From Allolobophora icterica (taxonomy: Eukaryota; Annelida; Clitellata; Crassiclitellata; Lumbricidae): a stretch of DNA of 64,000 nucleotides. Position numbers and translations under genes: made by a program. The stretch covers positions 757,591 to 821,590 of the forward strand of contig OY744614.1 in assembly GCA_963556255.1 (NCBI GenBank), written 5' to 3'. Positions within the stretch are counted from its first letter, which is position 1, and each line of letters begins with the position of its first letter. Shown here in pieces: positions 1-11,896 of this stretch. The notes below the pieces were generated by a model. That model ran no database searches. It was not told where the DNA came from and saw only the letters and a list, made by a program, of their open reading frames with translations.

Positions 1-267
1 AGAGCAGTGGATTAATGTCAATTGTACTAACGACATCTTGCGACTGCCAGAGTCGTTAACGGAAACCTTATGGCGTCTCGATGGAATCGCAATCCAAGCA
101 GTTAAACGATTAAAGAATATGTAGCTGAGAATGGCGACGTTTAAATGGAGTGTATATACTGCATTCGTTGGTTTTTTTTAGTAAAATTTAGTGTTTATCT
201 TTTAGTATCATCCTGTGGATGTCAGTTACCTTGAATTTCAAACCATTGGATGCCTATTTAACGCGAC

Positions 268-437
268 CAGGGGCGTCTATCCCCCCTAAGTAATTGGAGC
301 AACGTCCTTTTCCCCTCTTCTTCCCCCTCCCCGTTCCTCCCACCCCCTAAAATGGTGGGACACACACTGACAGATCTTTCCCCCTATTTCTTGGATGGAG
401 CATTTGCTCCAAGGTTTCTATGGTGTAGACGCCCCTG
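268..437. mobile_element. 170 bp hAT-type MITE (CAGGGGCGTCTA ends)
   Basis: Terminal inverted repeats CAGGGGCGTCTA...TAGACGCCCCTG are flanked by the perfect 8 bp target duplication AACGCGAC (260-267, 438-445). It is inserted into the array subrepeat gattgaacgcgactag. A sister copy is at 26383-26558. No coding capacity. Confidence 0.85.
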
Positions 438-1028
438 AACGCGACTAGTGAATACGTAGCTGAGAATGGCAGCGTTTCAAATGTGTCTAAATGGAAATGT
501 GTTTTTATGTAGCACTGTTTGGTGCTTAGTGACATCTTGTGAATGTCAGTTACCGTGAGTTACGTTGAAGTCGACGTTACACTTCGTAACACACATCTCG
601 TAGAGTTAGAGATTGAGCGCAATTGGTGAATATGTAGCTCAGAATAGACACGTTTAAAAGGTGTCTAAGTGGAGCCATAGTTTTCGTGTCTTGTACTAAT
701 AATATTATTGTACTGATGACATCTTGTGACTGACAAGGTCGTTGTCAGAAACCCTACGCGAATCGAACCAGCTGTTGTTCAAGCGATTAATTACACTTAA
801 ACAATTTCTATAGAAACAGTAGCAAACGTTATTTTAAAATAATTGTCTTAGCAGAGAGTTGTGCAGTTTTGTTTGACGACGCTGGGTCATAACGACAATT
901 AGCGTCACCCTCCTCCTTAAAACATGTTTAGGACTGACTCCACCCTACGTTAAGGTAGTTGAGGAGTATTCGATGGTGTAATTATGCATATATCTAGATA
1001 CTTAATTTCAGAGCCGTAGCAACAAAGA

Positions 1029-1446
1029 ATGTGGCCCCCTCCGAACATACGTCTGGGGCCCCTTACAATGCGGAAACTGGAATGCGGTAATATACAATAT
1101 TGTGGTCTCCCTCTTCTTTGGTTCAAATCTTACCTCTCTGACCGTACTCAGAGGATTGTCCTTGGTGACTCCAGAACTACCTGGGTGAGGGTTGAGTATG
1201 GTGTCCCACAGGGTTCTGTCCTTGGCCCCATTCTGTACTTACTCTACACAGCTGACATTCCTTCTATATTTACTAAACACCTTACCTCTGGTCACCTCTA
1301 TGCAGACGACGTTCAGATCTTTGTCCAAGGCTCATCCTCTCAGCAGATCTCCCTTGTTTGATCCATTGATTCCCTGTCACATGATCTCCACTCTTGGATG
1401 TCATCAAATCGACTTAACCTTAACTCTTCTAAGACCCAACTGATCT
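1029..1446 (+). pseudogene. CR1/L2-like LINE reverse transcriptase fragment
   Basis: Encodes a piece of the palm domain: VPQGSVLGPILYLLY (motif B region) and LYADDVQIF (YADD catalytic motif). It then changes frame into HSWMSSNRLNLNSSKTQLI, which also occurs in the copy at 11897-12888. It breaks off at about 1446. The first 100 bases also occur at 9120-9255, so this part is shared between units of the array. Confidence 0.75.
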
Positions 1447-1857
1447 CGGGATGGTTGGGTGTATGAAACAGCAATGCATCTTGAGATGGTTGAGTCAATT
1501 CGAGAAATGCGTTTCGACAATTGACGCTCATAAGGAAAATAAGAGATAAATGTTTGTCCCTTGCAATACAGAACTGAACTTAGGTCAACTTCGGAATAAT
1601 GTCGAAAAACTCCTCCACATTTTTGCTTTGCTATTACCAATCAACTTTTGAATGGGCTGTAAGAAATATTGAAGTGGTTATAACAATTAATTAATTGTAT
1701 GATATAGAATTAATTTAAAATATTCTGAAATCGAGTTGTTTGTTGATAGCGATGGTTCGGTGTTTTTGAGAGATACTGCGTTGGCACCACGTCCAGTTTA
1801 TTCATACATACAGTGTACGAAGAGACATACGGACTAACAGACATACAAAAGGGCATA
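1447..1857. other. Unassigned stretch
   Basis: No gene or repeat family recognised between the LINE fragment and the (CATA)n tract. It is AT-rich. A short piece (about 1715-1750) resembles 7512-7570 of the array. Confidence 0.3.
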
Positions 1858-2241
1858 CACACACATACATACATACATACATACATACATACATACATAC
1901 ATACATACATACATACATACATACATACATACATACATACATACATACATACATACATACATACATACATACATACATACATACATACATACATACATAC
2001 GTACAATGTACATACATACATATACACATACATACATACATACATACATACATACATACATACATACATACATACATACATACATACATACATACATACA
2101 TACATACATACATACATACATACATACATACATACATACATACATACATACGTACATACATACATATACACATACATACATACATATACATACATATACA
2201 CATACATACATACATACATACACATACATACATACACATAA
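1858..2241. repeat. (CATA)n microsatellite
   Basis: About 380 bp of almost pure catacata, with a few cacata and gtacaa interruptions. Long open frames in it (MYVCMYVC, THTYIHTY) are artefacts of the repeat. Confidence 0.98.
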
Positions 2242-2242
2242 T

Positions 2243-2795
2243 TGCTCCAGAATTGACTACTGCAATTCGCTTCTAATCGGTCTTCCCAAGGTCCGTCTCA
2301 TGCCTCTGCAGTCAGTCCTAAATGCAGCTGCAAGATTAATTGCCCGTCTGCCACGCTACTCACGCATTTCATCCTTCATGTTTGAGAAACTGCACTGGCT
2401 TCCTCTCTCTGCACGTATTAAGTTCAAAATCCTTATGCTGGTGTCAAAGACACAGCGGGGTCTCGCCCCCAAATATTTAATTGATGTAATTCACCGGCCT
2501 CTTTCTGTCTCTTCGCATCGTCCACTTCGCTCCTCAAACAGATTTGATCTCTCAGTTCCTCATACTAGAACAGCTATGGCTCAGTCCCGATCTTTTGCCT
2601 CAATTGGTCCCTCTCTCTGGAATACACTGTCTCCTTCTACTCGCTCTCAAATTTTAATAAGTAACCCCTCATCTTCTTTTGCTTTCCTCAAGACTTATTT
2701 CTTTTCTCTTGGCCTTGCGCACTGGGAGCGCCTCTGAACGGTTCACCCTACTAGAGGCGCTTTATAAATGTTCAAATACAATACAATACAATACA
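2243..2795 (+). pseudogene. CR1/L2-like LINE, C-terminal end and 3' tail
   Basis: Encodes the conserved C-terminal part of CR1/L2-type ORF2 (SRIDYCNSLLIGLP, LNAAARLIARLPR, LHWLPLSARIKFKILML, ASIGPSLWNTLSP) to a stop at 2737. The 3' UTR holds gggagcgcctctgaac...agaggcgctttataaatg, a stem-loop, then an (ATACA)n tail. It is severely 5' truncated. Confidence 0.85.
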
Positions 2796-2876
2796 ATACA
2801 TACATACGTACGTACATATACACATACATACATACATACATACACACATACATACATACACACATACATACATACA

Positions 2877-2908
<32 letters not shown>

Positions 2909-2985
2909 CACATACATACATACATACACACATACATACATACACACATACATACATACACACATACATACGTACGTACATACAT
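2786..2985. repeat. (TACA/CATA)n microsatellite
   Basis: Simple repeat running on from the (ATACA)n LINE tail. It probably grew from that tail. Confidence 0.95.
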
Positions 2986-3149
2986 GTATGCCTTTACTTG
3001 CTTACATTCATGCATGTGTGCAAGGTTATTAATGTGGCTCGACTAATGTCTTTTGAAACCAGACTTTGTTCTTCACTTGGTGTCTTTTGACAACCCTCCT
3101 TTCTTGACGCTGAATAAGCTGCTGGCGCTTAGCCTTTAAACATAGCTGA

Positions 3150-3560
3150 CTATGGCTTTTTATTCAATTCGAACTCCTTTATGCGGAATACTTTGCGTGC
3201 ACTGGCTCCGCATCCAGCAGCATATTCTGTGGTAAGATCCTGACCCTTTTGCGCAATTGCTTGTTGCCTCTGCTCCATCGTACCTTAGGGACTTCTGCAT
3301 TTCATTCTTCTTGGTCCCGGCTAATGGCACCTTTTGGGCGGCACTGGGCTGCCTATGGACTCCTCACTAACCCTTGTATACATACTGCTACAGCTCAGTG
3401 CAGAAGCTTTTGCCTAGTTGGGCCCACCAACTGGAATCGCCTTTCTCAACAGCTGTGGCTAGATCTCATTTTTCCCTTCCACAGTTTCAAAAGTATCTGA
3501 AGTCTGTATTATTCGACAGTAACTTCACTGGTTTGGGTCGGAAGCTCCACTGTTGAGTGT
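3150..3560 (+). pseudogene. CR1-like LINE 3' fragment (array copy)
   Basis: Shattered frames read SAPSYLRDFCISF and SFCLVGPTNWNRLSQQL, the usual C-terminal block of CR1-type ORF2. The same block recurs at 10690-11060, so it is part of the ~3.5 kb array unit. Confidence 0.6.
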
Positions 3561-3764
3561 TTTTCTTGAATTGGCACTTTAGAAAATGTCAGCTTACAAG
3601 TGCAATGGGGTTTTGCTGCCTTGGATGTTGAGAGATGGTTGTACCTGAGTGATTCCTATTTATTGATTATGGTTGTGGGTTGCACTGTCATTTTACCACT
3701 TTAACTTTCAAAATCGTGCTTCAGCAAAATCTCTTTCTGCATCAAAATTCCAGTTAATAATAAT

Positions 3765-4003
3765 TATATATTCGTGTTCAAGCTCACTCACAAACCGCAG
3801 TAAGTAACAATAGAACATGTGACAGTTAATTTTATCAAGATCGTATTGAACACACATCTTGGCAGCGTTTTAGGCGACAGCTCATTTTACAGCTATCCCT
3901 AGGGAGTGGAAGGATGAGTCGACCTATAGGGATCTTACGCGTATCGAATCGCGTCTTTCAAGATCTTATGTTCTTTGAGCAAGAGTGTTACCATTCATAT
4001 GAT
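3765..4003 (-). mobile_element. SINE family A copy (tRNA-derived, GTCGACTC core)
   Basis: On the minus strand it reads gaatggtaacactcttgctc (A-box region), a decayed B box, then gtcgactcatccttccactc, ttgataaaat and a tail near acacgaatata. It aligns with the copies at 18625, 23580, 50455, 51160 and 59695. Confidence 0.75.
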
Positions 4004-5514
4004 GTTCACTAATGATTACATGTAAATATAAAAAAATAAGAATAGCAACAACAGATATTGATTCTATTGTATTAATAAAGGATTTGTTCTCAGTTCTGAT
4101 GGTCAGGTAATTTCTGTTTAATGACACTATGTCCTAAAAAAGTTGAATAGCGGCGCCCTCAGCCTTTATCGAGACTTCGGACTGGCACCACCCGAAAAAG
4201 GCATGCATTTTATATAGCAGTATTTGCTGTTTAGTGACATCTTATGGGTGTCAGCTCCGTTAACATCGACAAATCTTACGTACCGTAAAGGACACACGGG
4301 TGGTAATTCAAGAGTCTGGCGTTTAAACGCGATTGACGAATATCTATAGCTGGGAATGACTGGTTTTAAAGGTGTCTAACTGGAGCAGTGGATTGCATGT
4401 ATTACATAGAGTATTTGCCCGTCATTATGACAGTGTGTGTGTTTGTCAAGCCGTTTGTCAAGCCGTCCGTCTGTCTGGCTTTGTGTTTCTGTACAGGTGC
4501 ATCCACCCCCTGCACCCCATTCCAGGGTCTATCTCCTAGCTAATCAGAGTATATGACAGGGGAGGGAGAGCAGCGGCCGTTTGTCAAGCAGTTCGCCCGA
4601 TGAAGGCAGCGTAGGCAGCATAAGCTACATTCCAGACATTCCATTACCGTTTCTGAACGATGGACAGACGGATCTGGGTTATTATTATAGTGATGTCAAT
4701 CGTATTAACGACATCTTGTGACCGGCAGGGTCGTTGACGGTGACTCAACGCAATTGAAATGGATTAAGCGATTGGTAAATATGTAGCTGAGAACGGTATA
4801 TAATAACATGTAATAATATTCGGGGATGTATAACTGCAACCGTGCATTTTATGTAGCAGTGTTTAGTGCTAAACGACATCTTGTGGATGTCAGTTACGGT
4901 GAAGTCGACATTAAGCTTCGTACCGAAGTCCTAGAGCTATCAGAGATTGAACGCGACTAGTGAATATGTAGCTGATAATGGCAGCGTTTTAAAGGTGTCT
5001 AAATACCTGCGAATTCCCGACAGAGGGTGTTCAGCAGATGTCGTTTTGTTGCGGCGTTAATCTGAGGGCTCATGACTCAAGACACACATATTAGTTGGAG
5101 CTGGAGAGGAAGAAGGACGGACGGATTTTTATTTATCATTGCTTAGTGCTTAGCGACATCTTGTGGATGTCAGTTCCTTTGAAATCGACTTTACCTACAT
5201 ACGATATAATTGCGCAGAGACAGCCGGTTGAACACGGCTAGTATATTTCTGATATATCTGCGAGTGGCTCTGTTTTAAAGGTGTCTAAGTGAAACTATAG
5301 GTTTATGTTGTATTGCCTAGTATTTTGCGACATCTTGTGGATATCAGTTACGTTTAACTCAACCTTAATTTTCGTCATGCAAGTCGACCGATAGTATAGA
5401 GATTGAATGCGACTAGTGAGTATATATCTGAGAAAAGGGCTGCGTTTAAAAGGTGTCTAAATGAAGCAGCGGATTTTGTGTACGGTATGATTAATGTCCG
5501 TTGTATTAACGACA

Positions 5515-5698
5515 TCTTGTAATTGTAATTGTAATTGTAACCGAAAACTTATATAGCGCCACTCAAATCAGCGGCGCTTTCAACCTGCATCAATGCCGGC
5601 ACCGGCAAAAAGAAAGGTTTTCAGGCGTCTACGGAACTGGAGAGGAGAGAGGGCAAGAAGCTCTTGGCGGAGAAACAAGGGGAGACAGTTCCAAGCTG
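5515..5698 (-). mobile_element. LINE 3' end fragment with (AATTGT)n tail
   Basis: On the minus strand it reads AWNCLPLFLRQELLALSPLQ and RRRLKTFLF, the very C-terminus of CR1-type ORF2. It ends with a gccgctgatttgagtggcgc stem and an (ACAATT)n tail. It interrupts the array subrepeat between cgacatcttgt and gtcgacggaaacc. Confidence 0.7.
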
Positions 5699-6293
5699 TA
5701 ACTGTCAATGTCGACGGAAACCCTACAACGATTCGAACCCATGCATTTAATCCAAGCGATTAAATGCATTTAAAGGATATTTATAGCATCCGTAGGAAAA
5801 GTTCTTTTCAAATTGTCTTAGCAGAGGGTTGTGTAGTTTTCTTTGACGACGCTTATGGGCGTCGACCCACAGAGGGAGCAAGAGGGAACAGTTGATTCAA
5901 AGCGATTAAATCCAATTATTTGATTATTATGATTATTACAACAGTCCCAACAAGACTTTCAATGCGTCAAAAACAATTAATTATTTAGGTAAGTCCTTGA
6001 CTATTATTTTTTTCTTACAGCTGAAAACAGGATCCTACTGCTAGAACTCTTAGAATAGGCCATATAATGTCAAATGCTTCCAAAACGCTGGATGGTGTTG
6101 GGATCCGCGCCAGACCCCCTAAACGCCGAGGGTGACGCGATCGGTTGCTTTCGGCACCCTCGTTAGTCCCCGTGCCAACAATTTGAAACTTTGCTCCCCC
6201 TATAAAAATTCCTGCGGCCTCCCATGACGACGCTGTGTCATAACGACGATTATCGTCGCCCTCCTATTTAGAAAGGTTTAGGATTGGCACCAC

Positions 6294-6480
6294 CATGGGC
6301 GGCGATCCGGGGGGCCGAGGGGGACAAGACCCCACCTTTAAGAGTGAAGGACACGCCATACATTCGACCCCAAAAAATTAGGAAGAAACACCATTTTTGA
6401 CCAGGTCAGTTCAAAACTCTTTTTTACCAGATCAGTTCTAAACTGCCCCCCCCACCTGTCAAGCAAGATCGCCGCCACTG
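6294..6480. mobile_element. 187 bp hAT-type MITE (GGCGGCGATC family)
   Basis: Ends CATGGGCGGCGATCC and GATCGCCGCCACTG, flanked by perfect 8 bp duplications GGCACCAC (6286-6293, 6481-6488). Relatives are at 22523, 30319 and 38874. It sits in the array copy at the conserved ggcaccacc motif. Confidence 0.85.
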
Positions 6481-6904
6481 GGCACCACCCCAGTTTAAAG
6501 CAGTGGAGGAGTTACCGATGGTATAATTATGTATAGTAGTATTTAACGACGCTGTGTCATAACAAAGATGATTACCTTCGCCCTCCTCCTTTATCCAGGC
6601 TTGGGACTGGCACTGTCAGAGTACGAACAGTAATTATGTCAGGATATATCTATAGATACGTAATATACCGCCTCTATGGTATCTCAAAATCGCTGTGATG
6701 ATAGGAAAAATGTTTCAGTTAGACACCTTTCAAAGGATTCGTTCCCAGCTATAGATACTTGCCAATTCTTTTACTTACTAGGTCCCTTGTAGTCCTGATT
6801 GCTTTGTCCTTGTATGTAGATGAATTACTACGATCACGTTTATTTTTCTCTACAATCTATCCGTTACCGACCACACCGGAATAATGTATGGATGGGGGCC
6901 AAGG

Positions 6905-7338
6905 TTCACCAGTCACTCTGGTACAGAGTAAAGCAGGGAGGCGACCTGACCGACGACTCTGATGAGCGTAGACTCGGATCCGACCTGGGCTGGTGAACCA
7001 AAGTCCTCCGTGCCCACCTTCTCGTGGTGCGGACCGTTAGTACCCTTCCTAGGAAGTACTCTTCCTAGGAGGGGGAACGAACGGGCACGGCAGGCAAAAC
7101 CAGGGGAAGGCAATGGCAAACCACCCCTGTTAATCATGCCAAGAAAATCGTCATGCCACACACCAAACCACGCCGATGGTCGCGGATGGAGGGACTCCCA
7201 GGCCGGAGCGCTGAGGTGGGACTCCCAGGCCAAAGCGCGACTCAAGGGCTACTGGGAGAAGTAGCAAGACGGCAACGGAGACTGTGTGGCATGACGATCG
7301 ATAGGGCTCCTAGAGCCGACGGCACAAAGAGACAAAGA
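6905..7338 (+). mobile_element. 434 bp retroposon with 11 bp target duplication, family unknown
   Basis: The direct repeat GGGGGCCAAGG (6894-6904, 7339-7349) bounds a GC-rich insert that ends ggcacaaagagacaaaga. A variable-length duplication plus an A-rich 3' end is the mark of target-primed reverse transcription. The uninterrupted array version is near 9975-9990 (ggaggggccaagggcgcatt). Inside are ggggaaggcaatggcaaacc and tgccaagaaaatcgtcatgc, a type of sequence I associate with invertebrate retroposons but cannot name. It has no convincing ORF. Confidence 0.6.
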
Positions 7339-8342
7339 GGGGGCCAAGGACGCATTTCTCCCCATGGATTCTGCGCATATTTTACCAAAATAAAATCTTT
7401 TGATTATTATATTTATTATTACAACAGTCCCAACACGAATTTCAATGCGAAAACCACTTAATTATTTAGGTAAGTGGTTGCTTTTGAAGTGTGCTGTTGC
7501 AAGGTTGTTTGTGTGATATCTAGCTAATTTAAAATATTCTGAAATTGAGTTGTTTGTCGATAATGATGATTTGCTGTTTTGGAGAGTTCTGATGTTGACG
7601 TAATTTCTGTTTAATGACGCTATGTCCTAACGAAGTTGAATATCGGCGCCCTCCTCCTCTATCGATACCTTGGACTGGCACCACCGGAAAAAGGCATGAA
7701 TTTTACACAGCAATACCTGTTGTTTAGCGACATCTTGTGGGTGTCAGCGCTGTCTACGTCGTTCTCTTTTATATATACATATCAGCATACGGTAAATCTG
7801 GAAATTAAACGCGACTGACGAATATCTATAGCTGAGAATGGCTACGTTTTTTAGGTGTCTAAACTGGAGCAGTGGATTTTCATGTATCAATGTCCATTGT
7901 ACTAACGACATCTTGCGACTGCCAGGACCGTTGACGGAGACCTTATGGCGTCTCGATGGAATCGCTATCCAAGCAGTTAAATGATTGGTGAATAATTATG
8001 TAGCTGAGAATGGCGACGTGTATACTGCATTCGTTGTCAGTTGCCTTGACTTCCAGACCATTTGAGAAGATACCCATTGAACGCGACTACTGAATATGTA
8101 GCTGAGAATGGCAGGGTTTCAAATGTGACTAAATGGAACTGTGTTTTTATGAAACACTGTTTGGTGCTTAGTGACATCTTGTGAATGTCAGTTGCCGTGA
8201 GTTACGTTGAAGTCGACATTACACTTCGTATTCACATATCAAGGATCTAGAGATTGAGCGCAACTGGTAAATTATGTAGCTCAGCGTGGAAGCGTTTAAA
8301 AGGTGTCTAAGCGGAATCGAACCAACTGCTATTCAAGCGATT

Positions 8343-8458
<116 letters not shown>

Positions 8459-8604
8459 ATTTTTTTTTTGCCCCGAGGTATACAGGATCCCTCAGGGACT
8501 TCAATATTAATTAATATAACATATAAAAAGTCCGGAATGGCCCTATTCTAACTCCTGGCTGGGGAAAGTGCCTCTGAAAGCTATCGCATTCTAATAAAGC
8601 TATC

Positions 8605-8605
8605 G

Positions 8606-8664
<59 letters not shown>

Positions 8665-8882
8665 CGGATATTTCTATAGCGCCTCTCGAAGTCAACTATT
8701 ACTCAGAGGTGCTCCCGACTACAGCATTTGATACTGTGCCAGAATATTCACGCCGAAGCGCCACGAGCAATTGCGAGTGAAGGACTTGCCCAAGGTCCGT
8801 ACGCAGCGGCTAGAGTGGGATTCGAACCTGCAACCCTCCGGTCACAAGGCGCCGAACTTACCACTGAGCCCCCCACGCCCCA
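8605..8882 (-). mobile_element. tRNA-derived SINE (family C) with LINE-like 3' hairpin and (AAT)n tail
   Basis: On the minus strand it starts with a tRNA-like head (ggggctcagtggtaagttcg A box; ggttcgaatccc B box, 8816-8828). It runs to a cgagaggcgctatagaaata 3' end and an (AAT)n tail (8607-8662). The 3' hairpin matches the CR1-like LINE tails of the window, which suggests it used that LINE's machinery. A second partial copy with its own ATT tail lies at 8343-8600. Confidence 0.75.
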
Positions 8883-9254
8883 CAATGCACTTAGACAATC
8901 TTTATAGCATCAGTAGGAAACGTTATTTTAAAATAATTGTCTTAGCAGAGAGTTGTGCAGTTTTGTTTGACGACGCTGTGTCCTAACGACAATTAGCGTC
9001 GCCCTCCTCCTTAAGACATGTTTAGAACTGACTCCACCCCAGGTTAAGGTAGTGGAGGAGTATTCAATGGGATAATTATGCATATATCTAGATACTTAAT
9101 ATCAGAGCCGTAGCAACAAAGAACGTGGCCCCCTCCGAACATACGTCCGGGGTCCCTTACAATGCGGAAACTGGAATGCGGTAATACACAATATTGCTCT
9201 CTCGGTGGTCTCCCTCTTCTTTGGTTCAAAGCTTACCTCTCTGACCGTACTCAG

Positions 9255-9797
9255 TCGAAGAGGGTGAACCCGGCGTTGGCGGGTTAAAGAAAACGCCAGA
9301 AATCTAGCCCTCACTGCCCTTAGTAAAGCAGAGTCTTTGAACATACAATTTTGCTGTAAAACGATGAATATAATTCGAATCGATCGTAATTAAATTTTGT
9401 GCGAAAGTAAACAACGTCGTTATGCGCATTATTAATGACGGTGGGGAATACCCGCGCCATAAATAGAACCGCTTGGCAGTGGAAGAGGCGAGCTGGGGCG
9501 TGAGGGACGGTGTCGTTATGCACATTATTAATGACGTTTGGGAATACCGGCGCCATAAATAGAACCGCTTTGCAGTGGAAGAGGCGAGCTGGGGCGTGAG
9601 GGACGGTCGGTTGGGTAGAGTTTTGGGGAATTTTCACCATGTTAGCGGTGAAAAGGGGGTACGCGAACCCCTCCACTGGGTGTCCGATGCCGAGGCCGAC
9701 ACAGTGGTGAAGGCTTCGAGTGAAAAGATGCAAAATTGTAGAAGTTAAGCCCGGTCAAACAGACAGACACACAGAATTCTCGCTTTATTTATATAGA
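9255..9797 (-). mobile_element. Truncated Helitron copy
   Basis: On the minus strand it starts TCTATATAAATAAAGCGAG (9797 downward) after an A, exactly as the fuller copy at 13709. It continues with gaccgggcttaacttctaca and cggtattccccaacgtcatt, then stops at 9255 in ccgccaacgccgggttcacc before the palindrome array. The 3' hairpin and CTAG end are missing, or replaced by an alternative CTGA end. Confidence 0.65.
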
Positions 9798-10423
9798 TGA
9801 TGATATGAAAACTGTTCCAGTTAGACACCTTTAAAACACTTTATTACCATCTATAGATATTCGACAATTCCATTTAATCACTAGATCAATCCGCAGGCTA
9901 TAGATAACTTTGTCCTAGATCCATCGGTTAGCGAACACACCGGAATAATGAATGCATGATCGTCCGGAGGGGCCAAGGGCGCATTCCGGGCCATTCCCCT
10001 GGATTTGTGCATATTTTACAAAAATAAAAACCAGATTTGGTTCTTCACATGGCGTCTTTGGACAACCCCTCTGACTTGATGCAGCTCTCATGAATAAGCT
10101 CCTGGCGTTGAGCCTTTAAGCTTAGCCGAATCTGGCTTTGTATTCGACTCGAACTCATGAAATGGAAAGAAAATAGCACTTAATAAATTTCCAAAATTAT
10201 GATGACGTTGAGTACCATTATGCCACTTGAGTATTTCGTCGTCATATATGACGGGTTGTCCCTGTTTCGTGAACGCGACAATGCAACATAAAGCTGGCCA
10301 CGTGGGTTAGCAGAACCGTCGTTCCTGCGATAATAGCCCGTGCGCGTGCGCTCATTCCTGACCTGCGGTGCCTGTTTTTGCTCCTCCTGCCCCTCGACCT
10401 TCCGTCAGATCGTGTGCGATAAT

Positions 10424-10580
10424 GAGTGAGTGAGTGAGTGAGTGAGTGAGTGAGTGAGGGAGGGAGGGAGGGAGGGAGGGAGGGAGGGAGGGAGGGAGGG
10501 AGGGAGGGAGGGAGGGAGGGAGGGAGGGAGGAAGGGAGGGAGGGAGGGAGGGAGGGAGGGAGGGAGGGAGGGAGGGAGGG
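10424..10580. repeat. (GAGT)n/(GGGA)n microsatellite
   Basis: About 30 bp of gagt units run into about 120 bp of ggga units. The opposite strand reads as PPSLPPSL, an artefact. Confidence 0.97.
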
Positions 10581-10689
10581 CGTTTATCGTAGGACACACG
10601 GATGACCGAAACTATCAGATATATACGAGGTGAAGTAAGGCAGATATTACAATGCTGGTTTGCTGCCTTGGATGCTGAACTTATGATGT

Positions 10690-11065
10690 CATCTTTGCTG
10701 GACTTTCACTAGCTAATGTTTTCAGCCTCAATCTGTTCTTAATGCGTTGCCCGTCTTTTTTGGTGGTGTCCCCAGGTTTGGAGATATAGCTTCCTTTATG
10801 CGGGATACTTTGCACTGGCTCCCCATTCAGCAACGTACTCAGTTTAAGATCCTGACACTTAAGCAGAATTGTCTTGTTGGCTCTGCTCCATCATATCTGA
10901 GGGACTTCTGCATTTCAGTGTCCTGGGACGTGGCACCCTCCAGTCGGCTGTCCTTGGACTCCTGACTGTTGTTCGTATGCATACTGCTACAGCTCAGTCT
11001 AGAAGCTTTGCCTATGTTGGGACCACCAGCAGGAATCGCCTTTCTGATATCGGTTCTATTGTTAT
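10690..11065 (+). pseudogene. CR1-like LINE 3' fragment (array copy)
   Basis: Reads FGDIASFMRDTLHWLPIQQR, QFKILTL and SAPSYLRDFCIS, then TATAQSRSFAYVGTTSRNRL in another frame. Parallel to 3150-3560. Decayed. Confidence 0.65.
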
Positions 11066-11896
11066 AATTGTGTTAATAAAGATTTGTTCTCAGTTCTGAT
11101 GTTGACGTAATTGCTGTTTAATGACGCTATGTCCTGACGAAGTTGAATATCGGCGCCCTCCTCGTTTATCGATACCTTGGACTGGCACCACCAGAATAAA
11201 GGCATGAATTTTATGCAGCAGTACGTGTTCCTTAGCGTCATCTTGTGGGTGTCAGCGCTGTTTACGTCGATCTCCGTTATATATCAGTACTCCGATAATC
11301 TGGTAATTAAACACGACTGACGAATCTATATATATAGCTGAAAATGGCTACGTTTTAAAGGTGTCTAAACTGGAGCAGTGGATTTCATGTTGTTCATTGT
11401 ACTAACGACATCTTGCGACTGCCAGGATCGTTGACGGAAACCTTATGGCGAGTCGCTTGGATAGCGATTCCATCGAGTCGCCATTGGGGACTCGATGGAA
11501 TCGCTCGCTATCCAAGCAGTTAAACGATTAAAGAATATGTAGCCGAAAATAGCCACGTTGAAATCGTTGATTTTGGATATCAGTTACGTTGAATTCCGGA
11601 CCATTGACGAATATACCGATTGAACGCGACTAAATATATATGTAGCTGAGAATGGTAGCGTTTCAAAGGTGTCTAAATGGAAATTTGTTTTATGTAGCAC
11701 TATTTCATGCTTGGTAACATCATGTGGATGCCAGTTACGTTGAAGTCAACAATCAGCATGATACTTCTTAGAGACTTAGACTGATCGATCTATAGAAATT
11801 GGACGCAACTGGTGAATATGTAGCTGAAAATGGAGACGTTTAAAAGGTGTCTAAGCGGAGCAGTGGCTTTCGTGTATTAATTTAAAATTGTACTAA

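Noticed and set aside
1710..2241. Long open frames of M-Y-V-C and T-Y-I-H repeats
   Set aside because: They are translations of the (CATA)n microsatellite in every frame; no start context or conservation.
4875..5530. CRISPR-like regularly spaced repeats
   Set aside because: Spacing is 174-280 bp, copies are diverged and the setting is a eukaryotic satellite.
8816..8882. Genuine tRNA gene on the minus strand
   Set aside because: A and B boxes are present, but the fold is poor, there is no proper acceptor stem, and it continues into a SINE body with an (AAT)n tail.
10352..10599. Proline/serine-rich ORFs on the minus strand
   Set aside because: Produced by the (GGGA)n tract.
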